64,000 nucleotides of DNA from Ignavibacteriaceae bacterium (GTDB lineage Bacteria > Bacteroidota > Ignavibacteria > Ignavibacteriales > Ignavibacteriaceae): positions 31,802 to 95,801 of the forward strand of contig JABWCL010000012.1 in NCBI GenBank assembly GCA_013360295.1. Reading direction: 5' to 3'. The notes below the pieces were generated by a model. It searched no databases and was not told where the DNA came from. It was given only the letters and a program-made list of their open reading frames with translations. Each line of letters begins with the position of its first letter. Within the stretch, counting starts at the first letter, position 1. Below, piece after piece: positions 27,051 to 34,538 of the stretch. A program made the translations under genes and the position numbers.

Positions 27051-27785
27051 ATGCTGAAAAGACTTACAGCACTGTTTTTGTTAATAATTTTTATCTCCGG
27101 CTGTACGGAGGATGACAGCAATCCAGTGGGTGATTTGACTTCACTTGACGGTACCTGGAAGACAAACGGCGTTTTTGAATATGTGCCAAACCGCGGGGTG
27201 GAGTGGACCTGGATTTTCTCGAACGGCAGTTATGAGCGCTCCGGGCAGGAATACAGAAGAGATACTATTACCAACAACTGGGCGAAACAGGGTCAAATCG
27301 AGAATGAACGCGGTACTTTTATAGCCGAGAACAATTTTATAAGGATGACTTCTCAAAACGGATCTATGGGAGACGACGGAATGATCTGGCATTATAATCT
27401 TGATGGCAGAAAATTAACTTTAAACAGCGCCTGGGACATTGGAGGAATATTTAACGGGAGTTCAGACTTATTGACGGGAAGTACTTGGACAATTAATTAT
27501 TCCGATTACGATTCCGTTTCGAATACATTTAACACCAGACAACGGCAATTAATATTCAACACTGATTTAACCGGCAGTGAAATCTACAAGTATATTCAAA
27601 GTAATTATTCTGACACCACTTCTTTTACATACACGATAAGCGGCAATGAGTTGACATTTTTCTTTGAATTTGGCAATATGTATAAAGGTATTTATAAGAT
27701 AGCAGATAAGAAATTATACCTCTATGGCAAACCAGGAACCAGCACTAATGACGACTATTGGCAGTTTGATTTATTCAAGCAGTAA
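27051..27785 (+). CDS. Lipocalin-like lipoprotein, function unknown
   Basis: 244 residues. The ATG at 27051 has AAAAGGAA upstream at 27036-27043 and gives a textbook lipoprotein signal: MLKRLTALFLLIIFISGC, with Cys 18. After it, LTSLDGTWKTNG and repeated W/Y beta strands (TLNSAWDIGGIF, FTYTISGNELTFFF) suggest a lipocalin-like/DUF4923-type barrel as found in many Bacteroidota lipoproteins. The open frame begins 10 codons earlier without a ribosome site. Role unknown. Confidence 0.6.
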   Translation: MLKRLTALFLLIIFISGCTEDDSNPVGDLTSLDGTWKTNGVFEYVPNRGVEWTWIFSNGSYERSGQEYRRDTITNNWAKQGQIENERGTFIAENNFIRMTSQNGSMGDDGMIWHYNLDGRKLTLNSAWDIGGIFNGSSDLLTGSTWTINYSDYDSVSNTFNTRQRQLIFNTDLTGSEIYKYIQSNYSDTTSFTYTISGNELTFFFEFGNMYKGIYKIADKKLYLYGKPGTSTNDDYWQFDLFKQ

Positions 27786-28167
27786 GCGCACGGATTATCA
27801 TTCATTTTCTGGCTGAAATTGTCTGGGCAATAGCTGAGAGGATAAAGTTTAGCTACCTTTGTGTAATTTTCCGGTTGTTTTATTTAGCACGTACTCGAAT
27901 TGCTGTTAAAGTTTTATGTTTGAGCTAATTGCCACGAAAATGAAAAATTGGACATCACAAATTGTGATCTCCAACAGAGTCCCAAAAGGGCTTGGGCACT
28001 AACTTTTCGCTTTTATGGTAAAAGAGTATACTAAAGTACAAAGTTATATGTTAACCTATTTGGGAAGTGATTTTTATTTGGCATTTTACATAATATATTT
28101 TAGTCAGTTTTATCAAAATATTTCAAATTAATTCTATTTATCGTATAACTTAATTTTCAATTCATAA
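27786..28167. other. Intergenic region before the ImmA/DUF4411 pair
   Basis: 382 bp, AT-rich. A -35/-10-like pair TTTCAA - 17 bp - TATAAC ends about 20 bp before the GTG at 28168 and may be its promoter. An imperfect hairpin AGTCCCAA...TTGGGCACT is near 27979-28002. No gene is seen. Confidence 0.35.
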
Positions 28168-29271
28168 GTGAACAGAGTAGAAATAAATATTAATCCTCTT
28201 GTACTTCGCTGGGCGAGGGAGGAGGCGGGTTATGAGATTTCCGAAATTGCAGATAGGTTGGATGTTGGTTCTGACCGTTATAAAATATGGGAAAAAGAGG
28301 GAAAAAGCATTCCTCTTGGAAAACTGCGAAAGCTTGCCGATACTTACAAAAGACAGCTCGCGGTATTTCTTTTGCCAGAAGTACCCAAAAAAATATCTAA
28401 GCCACAGGATTACCGCAGATTATCTCAGGCGGACAGGCGCCTATCCAGGAAGCCGCTCGAAGTAATCCGCGAAGTTAAGTATTTCAGAGAAACCGCTTAC
28501 GAACTGCACGGAGAAAACTACTGGGCCAGTCGTTACGAATGGCTTTCTGATCTGCGGAAGGATCATCCGGATATAGACTCTCTGACGGCAGATCTGAGAG
28601 AGCTATTGGATATATCACTTGAAGATCAAATAAGCTGGAAGAGCGACAGCGCCGCTTATAAAAATTGGCGGCAGGCAGTTGAGGATAAACTTGGAATTTT
28701 AGTATTCCAGTTCTCAATGCCGATGGAGGAGGTGCAGGGATTCTGTTTCACGGACGGCTATCCTTATGCAATTGTGACGAATTCTAACCACTCCTATACC
28801 GGCAGGATATTTACTATCTTTCACGAGTTGGCGCATATCCTGAGGAATAATTCCGGTATATGCTTATACGAACAGGCAACGGAGCGTCAGGCGGAGGAAT
28901 GGGAATGTAATCTTTTCGCGGGAAAGTTTTTAGCTCCTGCTAATGCTATCGTAAAGAGTGAGCTTGAAGATGAAATTCGAGCTTTTTCCGCCCGACTGCA
29001 TATAAGCCGTGAAGTTTACCTGAGAAGATTAAAAGAGGAGCGGTTGATATCAGACACGAAATTCTTTAAAATGTTAAGTCAGGTTAAAGCAACTTATCCC
29101 GCAGATAAAAAGAAAAAGGGTTTTGTGAAACCGGAGGTAAAAAGCCGCGCTGAAAGGGGGGAAACATTTTTTAATATGGTTCTCGATGCGATGTCTGAAA
29201 ACAGGATATCTTATTCAAGGGCATCCAGTGCTCTGAATCTTAACCTTAATGCGCTGCTTAATGAAGTCTGA
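28168..29271 (+). CDS. XRE-HTH / ImmA-IrrE family metallopeptidase
   Basis: 367 residues from a GTG start. Residues about 10-70 form an XRE-type helix-turn-helix (LRWAREEAGYEISEIADRL, IPLGKLRKLADTYKRQLAVF). The middle holds the zinc-peptidase site HELAH at 219-223 with a downstream Glu (QAEEWECNLFAGKFLAP), as in ImmA and IrrE (COG2856). Such proteins cleave or bind a repressor or act as antitoxins. The stop overlaps the start of a DUF4411 PIN-like gene, so the two form a translationally coupled pair. Confidence 0.88.
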   Translation: MNRVEININPLVLRWAREEAGYEISEIADRLDVGSDRYKIWEKEGKSIPLGKLRKLADTYKRQLAVFLLPEVPKKISKPQDYRRLSQADRRLSRKPLEVIREVKYFRETAYELHGENYWASRYEWLSDLRKDHPDIDSLTADLRELLDISLEDQISWKSDSAAYKNWRQAVEDKLGILVFQFSMPMEEVQGFCFTDGYPYAIVTNSNHSYTGRIFTIFHELAHILRNNSGICLYEQATERQAEEWECNLFAGKFLAPANAIVKSELEDEIRAFSARLHISREVYLRRLKEERLISDTKFFKMLSQVKATYPADKKKKGFVKPEVKSRAERGETFFNMVLDAMSENRISYSRASSALNLNLNALLNEV

Positions 29272-29785
29272 CAAGAATATCTATTTCATTGACAGCAGCG
29301 CGCTTATTACCATAAATCGGTTTTATCCTAAAAACATATTTCCCGATTTGTGGGAACAGATCGAAGATCTGTTTAAGAAGAAGCGAATGTTTTCACATCA
29401 GTTGGTGTATAACGAAATAGTTAATGATAAAACGCCTAAAGATGAAATTGGTAAATTGATAGCGCGTCATCATTCGGCATTTTACCCGATTACAAATAAA
29501 CAGGGGCAGCTGGCGGTTAAAATACTCGCTACATTTCCAAGACTAATTGATCCCCGCGCGAAAAAAGACGAAGCTGATCCATGGATAATTGCACTTGTAT
29601 TAGAGAAGATGGAAGATGAAGATATTTTTGGGGATGCTTCAGACTTTGTTGTTGTCAGCTCCGAGAGTGAAAAAAGTGAAACAAAAATACCCGCTGTGTG
29701 TAAACACTTCAAAGTCAGGCATCTGAATTTATTTCAATTCTACGCAGAAAACGGATGGGAGTTTTCTATGAAGAGAAGAAGCTAA
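29261..29785 (+). CDS. DUF4411 PIN-like ribonuclease-type toxin candidate
   Basis: 174 residues from ATG 29261, which overlaps the upstream stop by 11 nt; an ATG at 29249 is also in frame. PIN-like acidic residues are seen in NIYFIDSSALITI and in KKDEADPWIIALVLE, with ASDFVVVSSESE as the third strand. DUF4411 proteins regularly follow ImmA/IrrE-HTH genes and are thought to be toxins or nucleases of a toxin-antitoxin pair. RNA cleavage is inferred from the fold, not shown. Confidence 0.8.
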   Translation: MKSDKNIYFIDSSALITINRFYPKNIFPDLWEQIEDLFKKKRMFSHQLVYNEIVNDKTPKDEIGKLIARHHSAFYPITNKQGQLAVKILATFPRLIDPRAKKDEADPWIIALVLEKMEDEDIFGDASDFVVVSSESEKSETKIPAVCKHFKVRHLNLFQFYAENGWEFSMKRRS

Positions 29786-29861
29786 CATCCAAGTAAAATC
29801 GCTTAATCCTTAAAACATTTTATTCCTCATTCGTACCACCGTTTGGGACGACATTTTGAAG

Positions 29862-29892
29862 TCGTACCAAAAATCGTTGAAATTTGGTACGA
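29862..29892. repeat. Dyad TCGTACCAAA-N11-TTTGGTACGA
   Basis: Perfect 10-bp arms at 29862-29871 and 29883-29892. A third TCGTACCA half site is at 29831-29838. It lies 76 bp past the DUF4411 stop, in a gene-free stretch. Confidence 0.6.
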
Positions 29893-30049
29893 TAGAAATC
29901 CGGCTTTATTCGTGGTTTTTACTGCGATGATATGGAGATCAGATAGAATATTTTATCCATTTAGCTCCGGAATGTTGGTGAAGAGCTTAAACAGCTCAGG
30001 TGGCTTCATATATAAATTTATTGAATTTTTGTACACGAGAATGGATATA

Positions 30050-30119
30050 TGTATAAAATTTTCAATTTTCTATGCACGAAAACAGCCTCCTGTATAGCAT
30101 TTCCCTTTTTTTATACATA
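30050..30119. repeat. Two-dyad TGTATA/TATACA element, copy B
   Basis: Same block order and offsets as copy A at 24126: TGTATA (1-6), TATGCACGA (22-30), TGTATAG (42-48), TTTATACA (61-68). Spacer sequence differs while block positions are kept. A partial extra unit (GTACACGAG) lies just upstream near 30031. Confidence 0.6.
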
Positions 30120-30167
30120 TCAACCAAACTCACATCCGTCTCCTCCAAGCAAAACAATTTTATGGCT

Positions 30168-30665
30168 GACCACGGATTTTTAGTTAAGAGGATATGCCAG
30201 GTAGCTTTCAAAAACCTTTCGTTAGATGAATTTCCATCTCATTAAAAATTCTTTGCGGTCTTTGCGTCAACTTGGCGTCTTTGCGTGGGAGCGGCGTTCT
30301 TTAGGCTAAGCTTGAACGATTGCGGAGTACCGGTTCATTAACCAGATAATGCCATCCCCTGGGGGATTCGGGGATGCGTATGGATTGATGGTTATAATAA
30401 TGCCATCCCTTCGGGATTATGGGGTTGGTGGTGAGTGCGAGGGTTATAATAATATCATCCCTCCGGGATTCGGGGATGCGTATGGATTGGTGGTCATCAT
30501 AATGCCATCCCCTGGGGGATTCGGCGGTTGGTGGTGGGTGCGAGGGTTATAGTAATGTCATCCATTCGGAATTTTGAAAAGCGCGTGGATATCGTAACCG
30601 GTTTATCTCCTCCTGTTTTTCTTTACTGCCTTACAATCAAAATAGGATCACAGATGACGAGGATT
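30168..30665. repeat. Right island repeat (R), non-coding direct repeat
   Basis: Second copy of the block at 19082-19430, same orientation, about 500 bp. It carries four full units of about 52 bp at 30346-30551 where the left copy has one. The stretch 29786-30743 has no supportable gene; the open frames at 29843 and 30349 are repeat or AT-rich translation. Confidence 0.85.
30346..30575. repeat. Tandem ATCCC...GGGAT hairpin units
   Basis: Units start at 30346, 30397, 30449 and 30499, with a final partial unit at 30552; lengths are 51, 52, 50 and 53 bp. Each contains CATCCC-n-GGGATT able to form a short hairpin. Units alternate between a GGGGATGCGTATGG tail and a GGTTGGTGGTGAGTGCG tail. Adjacent units touch with no unique spacers, so this is not a CRISPR array. 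Confidence 0.8.
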
Positions 30666-30743
30666 CTGATGGATGACCGCAGATTTTTTATCCGATTTTC
30701 CAAAAAAAAGTTTAATTTTTGATTCATAGTTTTTAATTCTTAG

Positions 30744-31634
30744 TTGGAAAATTTGTTCAGGATAATTTCGTTTTATAAATATACCCCGATTGACGAGCCA
30801 GCCGCGTTTTGCGAGAGCCACCTTCAATACTGCCTTGAGCACGGGCTGAAGGGCAAAGTATATGTGGCTTCTGAAGGGATCAACGGCACCATTACCGCGG
30901 AAGATGAAAAGGTGCAGGAGTATAAATCCTACCTCACTTCCCTCCCCGGGTTTGACGGTATTGTCTTTAAGGAAGATACCTGGCATAAACTCCCCTATGA
31001 TAAGATGTTCGTGCGGCTGAAGAAGGAACTCGTCAACCTTGGTGTGCCCGGAATTGATCCCGCCGAAGGAGGTAAGAGGTTATCGCCGGAGGGGCTGAAG
31101 CAGTTTTATGATGAGAAGAAGGATTTTATTATCATTGATACCCGCAACGGCTATGAAAGTGAACTCGGGCATTTTAAAGGCGCGGTTACTCCAAATATTG
31201 TGCACTTCAGGGACTTTCCGGCATATATTGACTCCCTCGAAGAGTATAAGAATAAGACGGTCATCACCTACTGCACGGGCGGGATCAGGTGCGAGAAGGC
31301 TTCGGCGCTGCTGATCAAAATGGGATTCAGGGATGTTTACCAGCTTGACGGCGGCATAATATCCTATATTCAGAAATACCCCGACACTTACTGGGAAGGC
31401 GGGATGTTTGTTTTTGATAACCGTAAGGTTGTTAATACAAACACAAAGGAAGAACTGAAATACACAGCGCGCTGCCATCACTGCGGCGCGCCCACCGACT
31501 ATTTCATTAACTGTCATAACCTTAGCTGCGATAAGATCATTAACATCTGCCACAACTGCAAGGTGGCTTATAATTACTCCTGCTCGGAAGAGTGCGCGAA
31601 CGCGCCGGAGCGGAGGACAAAAATTTATGAGTGA
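30744..31634 (+). CDS. trhO: tRNA uridine(34) hydroxylase, rhodanese family (TrhO/YceA)
   Basis: 296 residues from a TTG start (ENLFRIISFYKYTPI matches the usual beginning). N-terminal ferredoxin-like part with GLKGKVYVASEGINGTI; rhodanese domain with ITYCTGGIRCEKAS, the catalytic Cys loop; C-terminal Cys-rich knuckle (CHHCGAPTDYF, CHNLSCDKIINICHNC). TrhO makes 5-hydroxyuridine at tRNA position 34 in an oxygen-dependent way. The 31646 membrane-protein gene starts 11 bp after its stop. It lies just outside the right island repeat. Confidence 0.93.
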   Translation: MENLFRIISFYKYTPIDEPAAFCESHLQYCLEHGLKGKVYVASEGINGTITAEDEKVQEYKSYLTSLPGFDGIVFKEDTWHKLPYDKMFVRLKKELVNLGVPGIDPAEGGKRLSPEGLKQFYDEKKDFIIIDTRNGYESELGHFKGAVTPNIVHFRDFPAYIDSLEEYKNKTVITYCTGGIRCEKASALLIKMGFRDVYQLDGGIISYIQKYPDTYWEGGMFVFDNRKVVNTNTKEELKYTARCHHCGAPTDYFINCHNLSCDKIINICHNCKVAYNYSCSEECANAPERRTKIYE

Positions 31635-31645
31635 AAGGAATTTTT

Positions 31646-32155
31646 ATGTTTGAAGGATATCAGCGCGTATCCCGGTTCGATGGATTCAAAAGATGGATCC
31701 CCTCACTGATTCTCATCCCGGTCTGCTTCTTCTTCCTCTCCTACTATCCGGAGTATACTTACGTTGATTATTTCCATTATGTTGTCCACGTGGCGGGTGA
31801 AACTATCTTCGGGCTTCTCGGAGACACCGCCGCGCTCTTCGGCGGAACGGTTACACAGCTGATGATACCAGTGCTGCTGATAATATTTTTCTATGTCAAT
31901 TACCTGCGCAAATGGCTGCAGTTCGCGCTCTTTCTTATGGGGCATACGTTCCTTAATATCGGCGCGTATGCTTCCGACGCGGCAGCGATGAAGATAGAAC
32001 TTTTCGGCCCGCCGGAGGTAAACCACGACTGGAATAAACTTCTCACTCAGTACGATATGATGAGCTATATGGGGGATATATCAATGTTCTTTTTTGTAAT
32101 GGCAGTGATAGCGTTCCTGGCGGCGATCCTCACCCCCAGGCTGGTCGCGCACTAA
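31646..32155 (+). CDS. Four-helix membrane protein, distant M50B-like pattern without the zinc site
   Basis: 169 residues from ATG 31646, which has AAAGGAA 5 nt upstream; a GTG at 31631 is less likely. Hydrophobic helices at about 20-35, 60-80, 85-105 and 145-165. The segment HVAGETIFGLLGDTAALFGGTVTQLMIP resembles small membrane proteins whose HEAGH motif is followed by an FG..LGG..QLL.P run, but here the second His is absent. Function unknown. Co-transcribed with trhO. Confidence 0.55.
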   Translation: MFEGYQRVSRFDGFKRWIPSLILIPVCFFFLSYYPEYTYVDYFHYVVHVAGETIFGLLGDTAALFGGTVTQLMIPVLLIIFFYVNYLRKWLQFALFLMGHTFLNIGAYASDAAAMKIELFGPPEVNHDWNKLLTQYDMMSYMGDISMFFFVMAVIAFLAAILTPRLVAH

Positions 32156-32163
32156 ACAAGAGA

Positions 32164-32865
32164 TTAAAGGATATTAATCCGTTTAAATAAGGCGTCTTTG
32201 TAAGACTCACCGATCGGAAGTATATCCTTCCCGATTAGCAGGTTTTCGGTGCGAAGGTCGGTTATCCTGTCAATCCTAACAATATAAGAACGGTGAATGC
32301 GTATGAATTCATCCTGCGGAAGTTTAGCCTCAACACCTTTCATTGTGGAAAGTGTCAGGTACTTGTTTGTCGGGGTTACGACTTTTATATAATCCTTCTG
32401 CGCTTCAATGTATATGATATCACTAAGGCTTACCGCGATAAACTTCTGATCAGTTTTTATAAAAAGTTTCTCGTTTGATTTCTCACGGGCGGGGACTTTC
32501 GCGTTAAGAAGTTCGGCGGCTTTATTCACCGATTTAAGGAAGCGGGGATATGAGACGGGTTTTACAATGTAATCGGTCACATCAAATTCAAACGCCTCAG
32601 CGGCATACTCAGTCTTGCCGGTAATCATCACAACGGTGGGAACGGTCTTGAGCGATTTTATCAGCTCCATCCCCGAAAGTCCGGGCATCTCGATATCGCA
32701 GAAAATGAGATCAATGCGGTCTTCCTGCATCACTCTTATCGCGTCAATCGCGTTCTCGCAGGAAGCCACTAATCTCAGCAGGTCGGTCTGGGCAATATAC
32801 TGCTCCAAAACCATCCGTGAGATAGCTTCATCATCTACAATAATGCACTTTATTCTTCCTTCCAA
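32164..32865 (-). CDS. LytTR-family response regulator
   Basis: 233 residues from a TTG start (the only start before an in-frame stop; GGAAG upstream). Receiver domain: acidic pair Asp 11-12, phospho-acceptor Asp 57 (DLIFCDIEMPG), and Lys in YIVKPVSYP. LytTR DNA-binding domain from about 140: FIAVSLSDIIYIEAQKDYIKV and FIRIHRSYIVRID. It binds DNA through beta strands. No sensor kinase is adjacent. It converges with the trhO pair, 8 bp apart. Confidence 0.92.
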   Translation of the reverse strand: MEGRIKCIIVDDEAISRMVLEQYIAQTDLLRLVASCENAIDAIRVMQEDRIDLIFCDIEMPGLSGMELIKSLKTVPTVVMITGKTEYAAEAFEFDVTDYIVKPVSYPRFLKSVNKAAELLNAKVPAREKSNEKLFIKTDQKFIAVSLSDIIYIEAQKDYIKVVTPTNKYLTLSTMKGVEAKLPQDEFIRIHRSYIVRIDRITDLRTENLLIGKDILPIGESYKDALFKRINIL

Positions 32866-32980
32866 AGGATCTTCCGGGACTAAATCAGATTAATTGTAAA
32901 ACTCTGATACAATATAATACAAACATCCTATATATAGGAACTAAGAAAATTACGATAATCAGATAATAATAAAGAAGAAT

Positions 32981-33060
32981 TTCCCCGTTTAATATGGTCG
33001 GGGAAGAAATAGGTCTCCCCTGCCGTAAAGCAGACCCGCGGCTTCCGGATCACCCCGGAA
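32981..33060 (-). ncRNA. Structured leader candidate upstream of the LytTR gene
   Basis: Transcribed on the minus strand this region offers TTCCGG/CCGGAA (33055-33060 with 33043-33048), GGTCT/AGACC (33032-33036 with 33012-33016), GGGGA/TCCCC (33016-33020 with 33000-33004) and TTCCCC/GGGGAA (33000-33005 with 32981-32986). The last two cannot form together, as in an attenuator. No known RNA class was recognised with confidence. Confidence 0.35.
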
Positions 33061-33097
33061 CCACCATCTGTTTCAGACGCTTCAGTCTTCAGGTGCA

Positions 33098-34438
33098 CTA
33101 TGACCATTTCCTGATATATGAATCAGTATCAAACTTTCTCTTGCATCCGTTGTAGTTCATATACCTGATCTTCCCGAAGACCTGCCTTTCCGTCCACGCC
33201 CTGTCGTGGATGCCCCCGATAGACCAGGCACACCCCACATAACCGTTAGGGTCCCTCCCGTCGAGTTCATATTTATCATTCAGGAAGATCGCGATCCTCA
33301 GCGCTTCCTCCGGCGACTCCGACCACTCGAGAATTTTCTTCGCCCAGTACATCCGCATATAGTTATGCATCTTGCCTGATTTAACCATCTGCAATTGTGC
33401 GGCGTTCCAGAGGTCCTCGTGAGTCTTTCCTGCTTCAAATTCTTTTAAAGTGTAGGTATATTCCCTTTTATCACGGCGGTGTTCATCCAGTGTCTTCTTC
33501 GCCCACGGCTGGATCCCTTCTATCGAATCATACTTCGTGTTGTAGTAACAGAAATTATCCGTCAGTTCCTTCCGCACAATAACCTGTTCGTAAAACGCTT
33601 CGGTATTGGAGTCCTGTATATTATGTGCTTTAAGCCGCATCACCGCGGTTTGAGATGATAGCTGTCCGAAGTGAAAATAGGGAGAAAGGTCCGACTGAAA
33701 ATCTAATGTGGGGTCATTTCGTTGTTCATCATAGCCGGCAAGCCTCGCGTTAATAAATTCTTCCAGCTGATCCAAGGCGCAATCCCAGCCCGGAAGTATC
33801 CAGTCCACCTCTTTTACTGACATATTAACTTTAAGCTTTTTATAAAGCTCTTCCCATTTTACCTGTGGGAATTTTAACTTTGATTTTTTCTGCGGCGTGA
33901 ATTCAGGATACGCGTCCAGGAAGTCGTTAAACAGCCGGTTTATTTTTGGGCGGAGTGTGTATGCCCCGTATTCTTCTTTCTGCGAGACGTGCAGGCAGGG
34001 GACTATGTTATGAGAATCCACTTCATAAAACGGTACGTTTATTTTTTTTGCAAGGTCACGTTTCCATATTCTTTTTATCCTGAGCGGATCAAAATCCGAG
34101 ACAAGCGCGGATACATTATGTTCATTTATGAATCCCGGTAATACCTTATCCGGTGTGCCGGGTAATATTGTAAAGGGAATATTATTTTCCGCGCAGAGTG
34201 TCTCAATTTTTTCCAACCCCTTCAGCATAAAGCCGTACTGTCGTATGGTTGCTTCAAGGAATTCAGGAACGAGCGTAAACACGATACCAAATTCAGCATT
34301 CTTTTCTGAAGCTAACTCCCTGGCGAATTCCACAGACCAGTTATCATACAGCCTCTGGCTCCTGCTCATCCAGTAGAGTACCGGACCTTTTCTATTTTCA
34401 CCCTCCTGAAGAAGGCGGACGCGTTTACTGTTTACCAT
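33098..34438 (-). CDS. phr: Class II deoxyribodipyrimidine photolyase
   Basis: 446 residues. The N-terminal antenna domain starts GPVLYWMSRSQRLYDNWSVEFA, the class II signature, followed by a Rossmann-like part. The FAD domain has ERQVFGKIRYMNYNGCKRKFD and NPNGYVGC-type sequence (GRDPNGYVGCAWSIGG), with the DLWNAAQLQMVKSGKMHNYMRMYWAKKILEW helix run of this class. It repairs cyclobutane pyrimidine dimers with light. Length fits the family. It is monocistronic; structured DNA follows its stop. Confidence 0.95.
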   Translation of the reverse strand: MVNSKRVRLLQEGENRKGPVLYWMSRSQRLYDNWSVEFARELASEKNAEFGIVFTLVPEFLEATIRQYGFMLKGLEKIETLCAENNIPFTILPGTPDKVLPGFINEHNVSALVSDFDPLRIKRIWKRDLAKKINVPFYEVDSHNIVPCLHVSQKEEYGAYTLRPKINRLFNDFLDAYPEFTPQKKSKLKFPQVKWEELYKKLKVNMSVKEVDWILPGWDCALDQLEEFINARLAGYDEQRNDPTLDFQSDLSPYFHFGQLSSQTAVMRLKAHNIQDSNTEAFYEQVIVRKELTDNFCYYNTKYDSIEGIQPWAKKTLDEHRRDKREYTYTLKEFEAGKTHEDLWNAAQLQMVKSGKMHNYMRMYWAKKILEWSESPEEALRIAIFLNDKYELDGRDPNGYVGCAWSIGGIHDRAWTERQVFGKIRYMNYNGCKRKFDTDSYIRKWS

Positions 34439-34475
34439 AATAAATTTAATGAAAGTTTAAAAATCAAAACAAAAC

Positions 34476-34504
34476 AAACCCCTCTCCCGTCTAAGGAGAG
34501 GGGC
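34476..34504 (-). terminator. Terminator of the YD-repeat T9SS cargo gene
   Basis: Minus-strand stem CCCCTCTCC with GGAGAGGGG around a short loop, followed by TTTGTTTTGTTTTG. It lies about 35 bp past the stop at 34539. Confidence 0.8.
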
Positions 34505-34538
34505 TTGGATGAGGTTACTTAAATTCGTTTCCTTCAGG

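Noticed and set aside
29843..30097. 84-codon plus-strand open frame after the DUF4411 gene
   Set aside because: It runs through palindromic DNA, has no Shine-Dalgarno and no recognisable family.
30349..30552. 67-codon open frame in the right island repeat
   Set aside because: The translation is a repetition of the 52-bp units with no ribosome site.
30346..30575. CRISPR array
   Set aside because: Units of about 52 bp touch each other with no unique spacers and no cas genes are near.
33000..33070. Cobalamin-riboswitch-like words (GGTG..TCCGG..GC and GCAGGGGAGACC) on the minus strand
   Set aside because: The order and the 5' part do not match the conserved B12-box layout, and the downstream gene is not a B12 gene. 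Kept only as an unclassified structured leader.
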